From: Dendrolimus kikuchii
Taxonomy: Eukaryota; Arthropoda; Insecta; Lepidoptera; Lasiocampidae
DNA: 64,000 nucleotides
Assembly: GCA_019925095.2 (NCBI GenBank)
Contig: CM034415.1
Span: 11,824,833 to 11,888,832 of the forward strand
Direction of reading: 5' to 3'
This document shows, piece after piece, positions 21,521 to 32,851 of the stretch. Positions within the stretch are counted from its first letter, which is position 1. Each line of letters opens with the position of its first letter. The notes under the pieces were generated by a model. That model was not told the DNA's origin. It saw only the letters and a list, made by a program, of their open reading frames with translations, and did no database searches. Made by a program: the position numbers and the translations under genes.

Positions 21521-21864
21521 CTATATTCTCCGGGCACCAGTTCTTAATTGGGGAATAAGGGATGGCCATACATTGAGCACATAACCCCCTACTCGCGGAC
21601 TTATAGTTCAGCAGACTGTAAATTGCTTAGCTGGTGTATGCGCGTATATCTATATAAAATGGAAACTGCACTTCACTTGGACTATATTTTATATTAATTG
21701 AATAGCAGATAATATTTCACATCAACAGTTCAATAGCAACTGACAATATTATTAGACACATGGGTTTATTATAAAATAATTAGGCTTCCATACAGCCAGT
21801 GTCTATGTAGGTTTCCTACATATTCCCAAGGAAGAAATAAGATATTAAAAGAAACATGAATTAA
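21521..21864. other. Non-coding next to the BEL/Pao 3' end
   Basis: Expected to hold the 3' LTR of the BEL/Pao relic, but I see no matching upstream copy, so no LTR can be called. Confidence 0.3.
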
Positions 21865-22536
21865 CTAATTAACATCAATAGGCAGTAAACAAACTTTTGC
21901 AATTGATCTTCTATGAATGTTACCATTCTGTGCCCTCATCTCTGCGGTTCTTACTATACCGTCGGCTCCTGGAAATACATTGATTATCCGAGCCATAGGC
22001 CAGAACAAAGGTTGAACATCGTTTTCAACTAAAATTACTAAAGAACCAGCCTTAATGTTAGGATAATTATCTTGCCACTTTGGCCTACATTGTAACACAT
22101 TTAAATAATGTTTACTCCAAATTTTCCAAAACTGCTGAAACATGCTGGTACATATATTCCAAAAACTTAATCTATTTATATGAGAATGAGATAAATCATG
22201 TTCTGGATAAGTGTTTAGAGCAGTTCCAATCAAAAAATGACCTGGTGTTAGATATGAATAGTCATTAATGTCTGTAGACAGAGGAGTTAAGGGTCTACTA
22301 TTCAAAATTGACTCGATTTGAACCAGAACAGTATTCAACACTTCATATGTTAATAAAGCCCTCTGCACAACTCTCTTTAGATGATATCTTGTGCTTTTAA
22401 CTGCTGCCTCCCAAAGTCCACCCATGACAGGAGAGTAACTGGGAATAAAATCAAAACGTATTCCCTCCTGAGCGCTTTGTGATTGCACCTGTTGTTTGTG
22501 CTCTTTGGAAGCTAGCAGCTTGTATAGCTCGTCTAA
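21865..22536 (-). pseudogene. BEL/Pao integrase C-terminal part
   Basis: In the same frame as the preceding gene, directly after its single TAA. It contains the catalytic Glu region (SPVMGGLWEAAVKS), the INSRPLTPL-like block and a C-terminal domain ending KVCLLPIDVN. The second Asp to Glu spacing is about 53. One in-frame stop is the only break seen between the two parts. Confidence 0.88.
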
Positions 22537-25500
22537 TTAGTTCCTTGCTCCCTTGAACGTAGATGCATTATCAGAATATACATCACTGGGTAGTCCACGA
22601 CGAGATACAAATCGCTTAAAGCAAGCTAGAAACGCTGACGTTGTGAGATTTGAAACTAGTTCAAGATGAACAGCCTGTGTAACAAAACATACAAACACGT
22701 AAATGTAACCTTTACTGACAATAGAACGCCGTATTCGAGCTTGTTTTACTGTAAATGGTCGTGCATAGTCTATGCCCACCCTTTGAAATGGTCTATTCAT
22801 GATAACTCTGTTCGTAGGGAGGGAACCCATTAGAGCTTTAGCTGCCTGTGCCTTTAACCTAAAACATATGACACAAGAATAAATTACTTTTTTTATTAAT
22901 CTAATTCCATTAATGATCCAGAATTTCTGATTTAATGATGACAATACAATTTTTGGACCAGCGTGTAAATTCTTTATGTGTTCAGTTATAATAATTAGTT
23001 CTGTAATCCTTGACTTAGCCGGTAAAACAATGGGGTGCTTTTGAGAGTGAGGAATTGTTGCACAATCTAGACGACCTCCTACTCTTGCAATGCCATTATC
23101 ATCAATAAATGGGTTTAATGCCTTAAAACTACCATTTAAACTTTTATTTCGTATGAGCATTTGTGTCTCGACAGAAAAATACCTTTGTTGCTCATATTTA
23201 ATAATTAATAACAAAGATTCGTTTAACTCTTCACTAGTTATGTAATTAAACCTAATTACATTCGAAGATCTTAAATTAAAACAAAAACGACGCACATATG
23301 ACAAAATTCTCTGCATCTTGCTTATGCTTGAATACTTATAAATAAAATCTAAACATAAAATACTATTCTGACTTTTGCAAAACATGACACAAGTTTCATC
23401 AGTCAACACTCCAGCCTTAACCTCAGGTAGGTCTCGTAATGTATTAGGATGCTGATTAAATTGAGGAGTATACATATGGTTGGACAGTACGAAGGGTCCA
23501 TGCCACCAGAGTGAGTGTGAGGCAAGCTCTTGTGGTAAAACACCACGACTTAAACAATCAGCTGGATTTTCTTCAGTGCATATATAATACCATGAAAATC
23601 CCTTAGTGCAACTAGCAATCATCTTTACTCTGTTTGCTAAAAATGTTGAACACTTAAAACCATAAGTAACTGTGTTTAGCTCTATGCATTTTATATTTTC
23701 AGAAGGAGCTTCTCTCCACAGAATAAGCTGAAGGGAACGATGTTCAGGTTTTAACCCGATACATCTAAACATGCTCTTCAAATCTATACTGAAAATATAT
23801 GAGCCTAATAGAAACAATAATAAAATAGCAATTAAATCTCTTTGTACTGTAGGACCATTTAGCAACAAATCATTGGGACATCGAGACTTACTGGTTAGCA
23901 TAGATGCATCAAATACAACTCGACATTTTGTGGTCTTTTTATCTGGTCTCAAAACAGAATGATGAGGTAAAAAATATACTGGATCACAAGTGAGGTCATA
24001 TTTATCTATATTAATATAAGAGCCATGTCCTAATACTACATATTCATCAATAAAGGCCTTGTATTGATTGTATAATAATGGCTCTCTCTGTAGCTTCCTC
24101 CCAGTGTTATAAAATCGTTTTAATGCTAAATGAAAAGAATTACCTAACATTTTATATTTTAAAGAAACCTTTAATGGCAGACTTACTTGAAATTTGTTAT
24201 TGGTAAGTTCTACCGTTTCACGAGAGAAATTTTCACATTGCTCAGACTCTACATTACCTTCTTGAAAACCCTCAGCAACTGCTTCGATTTTCCAAAAATT
24301 TTCTAGGTTTTTATTAATTTCGTAATCGCAAGATCTACACATTAGATTCACAATTTTTTTTGGTATATATTGACTTTGTGATATATTAGAAAAAGTACCC
24401 GCAACTACATGTCCAAATTTAGTGTTTAAAAAGTGTGAGGAAGATGAATGCTGGTTACTTGATGAGTTTGCTAAGTGCTCGACTGATGAATCATGCTGTT
24501 TACCCGGCAGTATTATCTGAAAAAACACATCAGCAGCCATAAGAATTTGTATGTTAGAAGGAATATCAAAAGTTGCATCTGCTAATGTCAGATTAGGTGG
24601 TAATTTAATGTTAACACGACTCTGAGGCAACTTTGTAGTTATTTGTTCAATGACATAGCAATTGATTGGCATACTAAAAGATGAATTGCAAGAGTGCAAT
24701 GTTAAATCTACACTTTGACATATTTGCCTGCGAGCATTGCCAATGCCGATTATGCCCCTTTTTATAACTTTCGGCTTTAAACCAAGCAAATGCACCAGTT
24801 CCGATGTGATGAAAGATGACTGAGATCCACTGTCTAAAAGAGCTTTAGCGAAAATTTCTATCCCGCTTTCAGTGAAGAGCTTCACTCTAATTGTAGGCAA
24901 AAGTACTTCATTCTTAGAAGGCCCTATAACCATAGCCGCAGAAGGACGCAAAGAGTCCATATGAAGCAGAGTATTGTGTTTTCCTTTGCATTGTATACAC
25001 TTGAAATGAAAATAACATTTTTTCTTGTGTATATTAAGGCATACTTGACACACTTTATTATTCACTGCAAAATCTATACGATTTGCAGGACTTAAAAGTT
25101 TAAACTCTGGACACTTAAACAGTTTATGCTGACACTTACAATACAAACATGTTGCTGTATCCCTTTGGCCTTCTTGTGCAGTTGCATGCGTTGCCATAGA
25201 CATTCCTACCGGTGCGATTCCTACAAAATGTTCTTCCGGAGCAGGAATGGGCCGTGCCATTGAGGCCTCCATTGCCAAGGCTCTTTTTTCTAGAAAGGCA
25301 AGTAGATTAATAATAGAGGGTTCCTCTTTCAAATTAAGCTGTAACTGATATTCTCTATTGCAAAACATATCAAGCTTCCTACTCAGAATACAGAGCAATA
25401 TCTGATCCCATTTTTCAACAGGCTGACTTAGATTTCGTAAAGCAGCTAATTGTTGCTTGATTGCACAAACAAAGCTTCTTATATTTTCAGCAGTTGAATT

Positions 25501-25638
25501 AGTTATGGGTGGAAGATCAAGTAAAGTACAGATATGATCATTTATAATCTTGTATTTATTGTCATACCTATCTTTCAAAATAATTAATGATTCTGAGTAG
25601 CTTTCTCCAATCAAAGGTAAATTCTTTATAAGACACAA
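22537..25638 (-). pseudogene. BEL/Pao Gag-Pol, RT core deleted
   Basis: A 1033-codon open frame. Gag-like residues 1-130; a Cys/His-rich region about 164-226; protease motif LLDSGSQSS near 268; RT entry region 520-670, including YFLPHHSVLRP, CRVVFDAS and FSIDLKSMF. The frame then jumps from TYGFKCSTFLANR straight to the motif NPADCLSRG (about 691). This removes the RT active-site box and nearly all of RNase H in frame, so it cannot reverse-transcribe. Integrase follows, with a C-x2-C near 922-925, the first catalytic Asp in VGIDY (~957) and the second in YSDN (~1023). The frame ends at a TAA inside integrase. The first residue shown is not the true start, since coding continues upstream. Confidence 0.9.
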
Positions 25639-25745
25639 TGGCTCATCTTGTAAAAAATTCCTAAGGTAATATAGTTTTTGTATGGTCCTAAAATAACATG
25701 CATCAGTATATTTTTAATTTCAAACACGATTTGACCACTTTATAT

Positions 25746-26569
25746 TGTTACGAGTCGCGGGACTCGAATTAAAATGCCGTTAGATTTATTACATACATAC
25801 ATACATAACTTCACGCCAGTTCCCTTGCGGGGTAGGCACGAACAACAGAGCGCCATTTAGGCTTATTCTTACACATCTCACTTGTTTTTGACATTCATAG
25901 CTCTCGCCATGCACGCTCGTCTGTTCTTAAGGCTCCTGACATCACCTTCTGCTAGTACACGATCAATTTGATCATGGGAGGGTTGTCGTGGCCTTCCACG
26001 ACTTTTGCATCCATCCACTTTTGCATTGTATATCTGTTTAGTCATTCTTTCCACATGCCCGAACCACCGGAGCGTATAGAATAGAATTATTATAGAGTTT
26101 ATTAGAACTATACAAACACGTATAACAAAAGTACAAATATAACCGAACACAACAAATCCGCACGTAATGCAGAAGGTTGTAATTCAATAAAACGCGCAAA
26201 GTCCGTCACTATTAGATTCCCGAATGTATACACGTCACGCCCGTGTCGTGGTTGTAGCTCAACTGATCCCTCTCTCAATCAGGCCGTCGTTTCATACTTC
26301 ACAAATGCAAATGTGCCCGCCCGGCAACGTCGACACAATTTCCTAGAATTAGCTTGTAATTGTAATCCGCAACACCTGGCTAATGATGCTCCTGAGCTAG
26401 TACAATAGGCTGTTCTCCACAATAACTAGAAACGTATGCCAATAAATAAGCGAACAAAAGGAGACGATCATAAAAGGATTACAAGTAGTTCAAATGCCGA
26501 CAGGTAATAAAATGTGCTTTTACAGATCTGTACGTGGAATTTGTCTTTGTCGGGGCCTAAGTTGTAACA
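25746..26569. mobile_element. Solo LTR (LTR-C) with LINE-B inside
   Basis: It starts tgttacgagtcgcgggactc and ends gttgtaaca, flanked by atat on both sides (25742-25745, 26570-26573). A second copy with the same ends and the same TSD lies at 38795-39618. A 4-bp duplication with a TG...CA boundary fits Ty3/Gypsy-type integration. No internal coding region is present, so it is a recombination product. Confidence 0.8.
25791..26074 (-). mobile_element. LINE-B 3' end
   Basis: ACAT tail, then antisense coding for the conserved C-terminus (to RWFGHVERM). Flanks tagatttatt and tagaattatt are a slightly diverged target duplication inside LTR-C. Confidence 0.85.
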
Positions 26570-26627
26570 ATATATTTTTCACATATTATACCTATATATT
26601 TATAATATTAAGTATGTCTTTATATAT

Positions 26628-26896
26628 AGTTTTTTTTTACTGCTGAAGCACAGCAGACTGGCTTACGGCCCAACTGTGATGGAAAGTGGTTATCGTCGCC
26701 TATGGTCATTAGCAATACTTGAAGGAGAAATTGGAACCTGACCACTGTTGCTGGAACACAACTCGAAGTTGTAATGGCGGCGTACTCTAGACCAGAGGAG
26801 AGACCCTACCACATGGCTGTGGGTTGTTTTGTCGCCTCTTACGACAGGCCGCCCGTCCGCAGCAATTTGTATTCTTTCTCCGTTCCTGCACGGAGT
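26628..26896 (-). repeat. RepA copy, diverged
   Basis: Runs from the T-run and agcacagcagactggc to tctttctccgttcctgcacg, with an internal deletion around the caccaaag segment. Confidence 0.8.
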
Positions 26897-26982
26897 AATT
26901 CTTCTGTCACTGTCACTGAACTCCTAAACGGCTGAACTGATTTTTATAAATTTTTTTGTATCTGTTCAAGAGGTTTCTTATC
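26897..26982 (+). repeat. Helitron-like segment, left half of RepK
   Basis: gaactcctaaacggctgaac, then gttcaagaggtttc, is the usual prefix to the RepK sequence that resumes at 27300 after a RepA insertion. Compare 35145-35290, where prefix and body are contiguous. Confidence 0.6.
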
Positions 26983-27299
26983 TGTGCAGAAACGGAGAAA
27001 GAATACAATTTCCTGCGACCGGGCGGCCTGTCGTAAGAGTCGACAAAACAACCCACAGCCAGGTGGTAGGGCATTTGCCCGACTAGATGGCTACCAGCCC
27101 TGATCTAAATTATGTCGCCATAACAACCTTGAGTTGTGTTCCGGCATTAGTGACCAGGTTCCAGTCTCCCTTAAGAGAGCAGCAGCGCATTTGCAGCACC
27201 TTTGCTGTTGCAAATGTCCATAGGCGATGGTAACCGCTTTCCATCAAGTGGGCCGTCTGCATGTCTGCTGAATTCCTGCAATAAAAAAAAATAAAAAAA
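26983..27299 (+). repeat. RepA full-length copy inside RepK
   Basis: Starts ttatctgtgcagaaacggag and ends cctgcaataaaaaaaaataa. The flanks ggtttc and agtttc suggest a short duplicated target. Confidence 0.85.
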
Positions 27300-27372
27300 A
27301 GTTTCAAGAATGGTTTAGATTCACAATTGGACCCGGTAGTTGGCGCTGCAATCGGAATCCAGGATTTTGACG
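27300..27372 (+). repeat. RepK 71-bp fragment
   Basis: gtttcaagaatggtttagat to ttttgacgattttttt. The same segment restarts at 27707 on the other side of the next RepA, giving direct repeats around it. Confidence 0.8.
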
Positions 27373-27373
27373 A

Positions 27374-27706
27374 TTTTTTTTTTTTTTTTTATTGCAGGAG
27401 ATCAGCAGACAGGCAGACGGCCCACTTGATGGAAAGTGGTTACCATAGCCTATGGACATTTGCAACACCAAAGTTGGTACAATTGCGCTGCTGCTCTCTT
27501 AAGGGAGACTGGAACCTGTTCACTAATTCCGGAACACAACTCAAGGTCGTTATGGCGACATACGACGACATACTTTAGACCAGGGGTGGTAGCCATCCAG
27601 TCGGGCAAATGCCCTACCACCTGGCTGTGGGTTGTTTTGTCGCCTCTAACGACAGGTCGCCCGGCCGCAGGAAATTGTATTCTTTCTCCGTTCCTGCACG
27701 GATAAA
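27374..27706 (-). repeat. RepA full-length copy
   Basis: T-run, ttgcaggagatcagcagaca ... ttctccgttcctgcacgg ataaa. It has a short internal duplication of the acgacatac segment near 27560. Confidence 0.88.
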
Positions 27707-27945
27707 AAGTTTCAAGAATGGTTTCGATTCACAATTGGACCCGGTAGTTGGCGCTGCAATCGGATTCCAGGATTTTGACGATTTTTTTTGTTTATTTGAG
27801 TGGGTCTTTCGATGGTTTTAATCCACAATTCTGCCGAATAAATAAAGTTCGTAATGCGCGCTTATGGCTAACAATTAACCAATGCGTTTTATTTATAATA
27901 ATAGATCCAAAGAGTTCTAATAATATAAATATATACATTAAATGA
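27707..27945 (+). repeat. RepK unit, second copy
   Basis: Nearly identical to 12858-13096 throughout, including the tail ending ttaaatgag. Confidence 0.8.
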
Positions 27946-28253
27946 GAATGATTTCAATTAGCGTCCGAAACTGAGCGTGACGGCCATTTTGTTTACGCGC
28001 CATAACAGTCATGTCGACACGACGCGGATTACTTTTATATCCTCAGCTCGACGGAAACAAATTTATTCACTGCATTAACTAAGCACTCTTTTAATAAATT
28101 ATAAGAAAAATATTATAATATTAGAAATAAATTATATGTCTATCTTTCTTAATACATACTATACATCCCTTTTTATTTTTAGCGTTGTAGATTGAAAGAA
28201 GAAGTAGTGACAAGAGTTAAATAAAGAATGTTAAAGTGGTTTAGGCATGTAGA
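27946..28253. other. Non-coding, nothing recognised
   Basis: Contains a short CpG-rich part (cgacacgacgcgg) without a frame. Confidence 0.35.
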
Positions 28254-28450
28254 TTATTTTATTTATTTAAGTTTATGGCTTGGCAGCTAGGCCCTTAAGC
28301 CAGATCTTACTTTACAGTATAGTTTCTTCATTTTCTTAAGCCTATGTGTAGCACAGCTGAACTGTAGGTTATCAGCTGGTGCCATTCAACGGAGTTCTTG
28401 TCACAACTCAAAAGGCCACATTTGACTTTACAGTTCACAAAACAAGTATA
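28254..28450 (-). repeat. RetE fragment
   Basis: It holds the A-rich-end side of RetE (plus-strand ttatggcttggcagctaggc to tttgactttacagttcaca), with the 5' half missing. Confidence 0.75.
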
Positions 28451-28526
28451 TGACAGCCATGTAACAGGGTGAGTCTGCCGGTAGACCGAGGCATACTGTA
28501 ATACTTGCAACTACTCAGAAGGGTTT

Positions 28527-28842
28527 TTTTTATGGCAAGAGTTCAGCAGACAGGCAGACGGCCCACTCGATGGAAAGCGGTTACCATCGCCTATGGACAT
28601 TTGCAACACCAAAGGTGCTACAAATGCGCTGCTGCTCTCTTAAAGGAGACTGGAACCTGGTCACTAACGCCGGAACACAACTCAAGGTTGTTATGGCGAC
28701 ATACTTTAGACTAGGGGTGGTAGCCATCCATTCGGGCAAATGCCCTACCACCTGGCTGTGGATTGTTAAGTCGCCTCTTACGACAGGCCGCCAGGCCGCC
28801 AGGCCGCAGGACATTTTATTCTTTCTCCGTTCCTGCACAGAT
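28527..28842 (-). repeat. RepA full-length copy
   Basis: T-run then gttcagcagacaggcagacg ... ttctccgttcctgcacag. It has a local duplication of ggccgccaggccgcc. Confidence 0.87.
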
Positions 28843-28995
28843 ATCTTATTGTAATGTCGTAAAATTTACGCCCATGTTTTGATGTTTATTTGTTTATTTA
28901 TAAAATTAGTATAATTTACTATCATCTAAAAGGGGATTTATGGAGTGAACAATAAAGTATAACTTATGTACTAATTATATGTAGTATATTAAATA

Positions 28996-29102
28996 CATAC
29001 ATACATACATACATAACTTCACGCCAGTTCCCTTGCGGGGTAGGCACGAGCAACAGAGCGCCATTTAGGCTTATTCTTACACACCTCACTTGCTTCACTG
29101 CT
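28996..29102 (-). mobile_element. LINE-B, 107-bp 3' stub with TSD
   Basis: ACAT tail and the last ~75 bp of coding only. Target duplication tatattaaata at 28985-28995 and 29103-29113. Confidence 0.9.
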
Positions 29103-29113
29103 TATATTAAATA

Positions 29114-29392
29114 AAGACTAGAAAATACGTATACGTATGTATAAAACTTAGTTATAAGTGACCTGTATGTACGCCCGGACATATCTCGTTCTCTCGAGTG
29201 CTATAAAAAGGGGAATTTAATTGCATTGTATTTTTTTTTGTAAAGGGGGCGGTAGTCCATGACAGGTTGGGAACCGCTGTATTAGGGCATCATGTGAAAA
29301 CTACAGAGTGGATTTAAATGAAACTGGACACTGAGCAACCTTATATTCCGGGTCGTCATTTAAGATACTGTTTATCCTGATAATGACGTAGT
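29114..29392. other. Non-coding, nothing recognised
   Basis: Includes a moderate-GC phrase (gacaggttgggaaccgctg), possibly repeat-derived. Confidence 0.35.
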
Positions 29393-29570
29393 TTTTTTAT
29401 TGCATGAGTTCAGCAGACATGCAGACGACCCACCTGATGGAAAGCGGTTACCATCGCCTATGGGCATTTATAACACCAAATCTGCTATCAATGTGTTGCC
29501 ACTCTCTAAAAGGAGACTCGAACCTGGCCACTAATGCTATACCTACCACCTGGTAAATGTAATTTAGTAC
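29393..29570 (-). repeat. RepA copy, 5' truncated
   Basis: T-run, gttcagcagacatgcagac ... actaatgc, then a jump to taccacctggt. The same jump is echoed near 2010. Confidence 0.8.
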
Positions 29571-29577
29571 ATTGGCA

Positions 29578-29902
29578 TATTTTTTTTTTGGATTTTATGG
29601 CTTGGCAGCTAGGCCTTTAAGCTAGATCTTAGATTCAATGTAGTTTCTTCATTTTCTTAAGCCTATGTGTAGCACAGCTGAACTGTAGGTAATCAGCTAG
29701 TGCCATTCAACGGAGTTCTTGTGACAACTCAAAAGGCCACGTTTGACTTTACAGTTCACATTTCTCACAAAACACATAATTACTACTCAAAAACTATCAA
29801 TATCCTACAACTACTGTTCATTTTAGAGTGATTTTACACATTTTTAGAAAATAAAACTGCACAGCACAACATCTCCTTTCAGTTCCCGCCAAAAACTCAA
29901 TT
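29578..29902 (-). repeat. RetE copy with diverged TSD
   Basis: Plus strand: ttatggcttggcagctaggc to agttcccgccaaaaactc. Flanks ttggcatatt and ttgacatatt differ by one base. Confidence 0.85.
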
Positions 29903-29944
29903 TGACATATTTAAGAAATGAAGTCACAGATAAGCAATAGTAAT

Positions 29945-30050
29945 CATAATATTTTCTTAAGTTTTCGCGACTTGTATACATAATAAAACTACGTTTGAAC
30001 GGTTTTAAGCGCGGTAATTTTATTTGATTTTGGTTTTTCCCACGTAAACG
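29945..30050 (-). repeat. RepD fragment
   Basis: cttaagttttcgcgacttgt atac, then aaaactacg and ggttttaagcgcggtaattt, the inverse of 38140-38210. Confidence 0.75.
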
Positions 30051-30361
30051 TAGTTTTAATAGTAATCATTTTAAACGTATATGACTTTATGATATACAAC
30101 TTATAAATTAATTATTAATTTGTTTTTAATTAAGAAGCCAACGATGCGTTGTAATTTTATGCCAAATTTATTTTCATTTAAAATTTAAAAACACTTAATG
30201 ACAAGGTCGTTTAATTTATTTATATGTTTACAAAAATAAATATTATTATAAGATTAAATGAAACTACACAGCGGATAGAAGCACTTAGTAATATTTATTG
30301 ACTAACATGTGCCAGCAAAACTTCGTTCGCGTTGTCATCACGACGTATTATAACGACATGT
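30051..30361. other. AT-rich non-coding
   Basis: Nothing recognised. Confidence 0.4.
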
Positions 30362-30670
30362 TATCCGGGCAGGAACGGAGAAAGAGTATAATTTCCTGCG
30401 TTGGGGCAATCTGTCGTAAGAGGCGACAAAACAACCCACAGCCAGGTGGTAGGGTATTTACCCGTCTGGATGACTACTAGCCCTGGTCTAGAGTATGCCG
30501 CCATAACAACCTTGAGTTGTGTTCCGGCATTAGTGACCAGCTTCCAATCCCCTTTAAGAGGGTAACAGCGCATTTGTAGCACCTTGCAAATGTTCATAGG
30601 CGACGGTAACCGCTTTCCATCAGGTGGGCTGTCTGCCTGTCTGCTGAACTCATGCAATAAAATAAAAAAA
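30362..30670 (+). repeat. RepA copy
   Basis: ttatccgggcaggaacggag to actcatgcaataaaataaa, with a small deletion at the gtgttgcaaatg segment. Confidence 0.87.
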
Positions 30671-30861
30671 GTAAAGAAAAGGTTCAAATCCAAAAAGAAG
30701 CTTGGTAATAAACTTTATTTGATTATTTATACACATGAAAGGCGTGAAAGGTCGGTCGTCGGGACGCCTTCAGCCGTGTCATCAGATTACTTTCATATGG
30801 GTCTCATAATGGGGGCAAGAATGGATTTATTAGGGGCTTTGACGCGTAAGCAACGTAATTA

Positions 30862-31110
30862 TACATACATACATAACTTCACGCCAGTTCCCTTGCGGGA
30901 TAGGCACGATCAACAGAGCGCCATTCAGGCTTGTTCTTACACACCTCACTCGCTTCTTTGACATTCATAACTCTTGTCATGCACGCTCGTCTGTTCTTAA
31001 GGCTCCTGACATCACCTTCTGCTAGTACACGATCCATTTGATCATGGAAGGTGTGTCGTGGCCTTCCACGACTTCTGCATCCATCCACTTTTGCATTGTA
31101 TATCTGTTTA
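30862..31110 (-). mobile_element. LINE-B 3' end
   Basis: ACAT tail then the antisense conserved C-terminus up to tgtatatctgttta. No clear TSD. The longer antisense frame 30879-31256 is a chance fusion with flanking DNA. Confidence 0.85.
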
Positions 31111-31480
31111 GGCTGGATTAGTTCTATTCTATTCACATTAGCTAACATCTGACTGTGTTTTGTAATTTGTAGTTTCATTAAAGCAAAGCATGTATTTTGT
31201 TCAGCTCTGTCCATTCGCTTATAAACAGTACGCTCGAAACTTCCAACCAAAGCCAACCAATCCCAACCTAAACCAAATTCCTATTATTTGTAATAATTAT
31301 ACGATAGTAGAATATTTATGACATTAGTAAGTTTTTGTATTATATATATTGAGAAGTATAAATAAATAGTATCAGCCCAGGCAATCTCGTTCGCCCGGGC
31401 CCACCAGGAAAAAAAAAAAAAAAAAAAACTACGCTCAAGCCCAGCAGTGGTAAGTTTATGGGCCGATATTATTTATTGAT
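31111..31480. other. Non-coding, nothing firm
   Basis: A gcccgggcccaccagg phrase followed by a long A-run (31412-31429) could be the end of an unrecognised retroposon. Confidence 0.35.
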
Positions 31481-32225
31481 GTGAAACTTCTTTACAATCG
31501 TTGTTATTTGAAACTCGATGAAACGAAAAAGCGACACTAAAAAAAGACAAACATAAATCTATAAGACTAAGCCTGCGAGAGAATGAGATAGAATACATTA
31601 TATAATATATTTAATAATTCAAACACTACGCTCATAAACACATAGTTGGAAATGTTTTGAAGTTTTTCGTTAATACTTAAAATTTCGTGTTTTGAAGCTT
31701 AAATCTATATATATAAAAATCAATTGCTGTTCGTTAGTCTCGCTAAAACTCGAGAACGGCTGGACTGATTTGGCTAATTTTGGTTTTGAATTATTTGTGG
31801 AAATCCAGGGAAGGTTTAAAAGGTGAGTAAATATGAAAAAAAAATGCTTGGAATGTAGTAAAAACAACAATTTCGCTTTGCCTTAGAAACTATTCCCACT
31901 TGTCAAATCATTTGATGTTCGTCCCGTCGTTTAGAAATCAATTGAATTTAAAAGTCGTTCAGAAATCAAATTAAATTTAAAAGTGAAGTTTTTTCACTTT
32001 TGGTTTTGAATATCAAACGTTTGATGTTCGTCCCGTCGTTCAGAAATCAACGATTTATTGATTCTGAGGCTGTACGAAGTTTGCCGGGTCAGATAGTATA
32101 TTATAACGGTATGATATATGAAACGTGACGTCACGAAATTTAGAATCCCTCCCACCCCTTGTGACACTCTATTTCACTGTTACTGCGTGTGAAACTGCAT
32201 ACACACATATTTTTTTGTTTTATAA
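31481..32225 (+). repeat. RepH copy split by a Helitron-like repeat
   Basis: Left part 31481-31692 (gtgaaacttctttacaatcg, cgacactaaaaaaagac, cgtgttttgaagctt), right part 32100-32225 (gtgacgtcacgaaatttag, ctgcatacacacatat). Further pieces of the same repeat lie at 1089-1700, 39623-40180 and 47430-47560. Confidence 0.75.
31693..32099 (+). repeat. Helitron-like repeat with ctggactgattt head
   Basis: tcgagaacggctggactgat, gtggaaatccagggaagg, and terminal gtacgaagtttgccgggtca. Internally the gatgttcgtcccgtcgtt phrase occurs twice (about 31915 and 32022). Confidence 0.6.
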
Positions 32226-32368
32226 GTAAGAAATATTACTTAGTATTAGAACGGGTGTTCAGTTTTTGCCCTTGGTCGTGCGGGGCGTCCTTGAGAGCAC
32301 CTTGAAATGATCCTCGACTGAATTAGTAACGAGTTTGGCAGACCACCTTACACCTGCTCACCGGTCAC

Positions 32369-32851
32369 TTAAGCTACGTTCCTCTTGGCGCTCACAACGA
32401 CAACGCTCACGACCGCGGTTCTTCCCATTCCACTTGTATGCAGGCGTTACCGTCATCAACTCAAGTGGAACGGATTATTAAACTCCTCTTGACGTGGGTC
32501 GTTGGGAGCGCTGCGTGAGCGAAAATCATGACGTCATTACACGTCATAAGCCCTTAAGACTATTATCGATATACCAAAAAGCCGCAAGACTAACACTATC
32601 ACTATCTCGTAATATACCAAGAAAATATACCCATTTCATACAAATCCTATATAAACAGAGTGAGACAACAACACAATTAACGATCACGTGCACAAACGCG
32701 ATCTGCACTGTCGTCGCGCACACATATGTGCTAATAGTGAGCTGAAGAGTTAGTGACGTTTTCGCGGCGACAATAACAACTGTGGTTTCCGTATGGAACG
32801 GCTGAAGGAGCCTTTTGGACGTTGTGAGCTACAAGAGAAATGCAACCTTAA
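32369..32851 (+). mobile_element. MiteG copy with a ~210-bp insertion
   Basis: Starts TTAAgctacgttcctcttgg. The ...gacgtcatta / gttagtgacgtttt junction shows an insertion at about 32539-32750 relative to the next copy. It ends ...gaaatgcaacc at a TTAA shared with the following copy. The inserted segment (with tcctatataaacagagtga) is unrecognised. Confidence 0.65.

Larger units (their letters stand above)
21865..25708 (-). mobile_element. BEL/Pao retrotransposon relic
   Basis: Order on the minus strand is gag (C-terminal part), zinc-finger region, aspartic protease, N-terminal RT, remnant of the RNase H/IN linker, then integrase. The gag frame can be followed upstream to about 25708, where a stop appears, so roughly the first hundred gag residues and the 5' LTR are missing. 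No LTR pair was recognised. Confidence 0.88.

Noticed and set aside
25746..26569. 5' LTR of the adjacent BEL/Pao relic
   Set aside because: The 4-bp duplication flanks the segment itself, the same LTR occurs alone at 38.8 kb, and no copy lies at the 3' side of the relic, so it is an independent solo LTR.
30879..31256. 125-codon antisense frame with an apparently novel N-terminus
   Set aside because: The C-terminal part is the LINE-B peptide. The N-terminal part is flanking DNA read through by chance.
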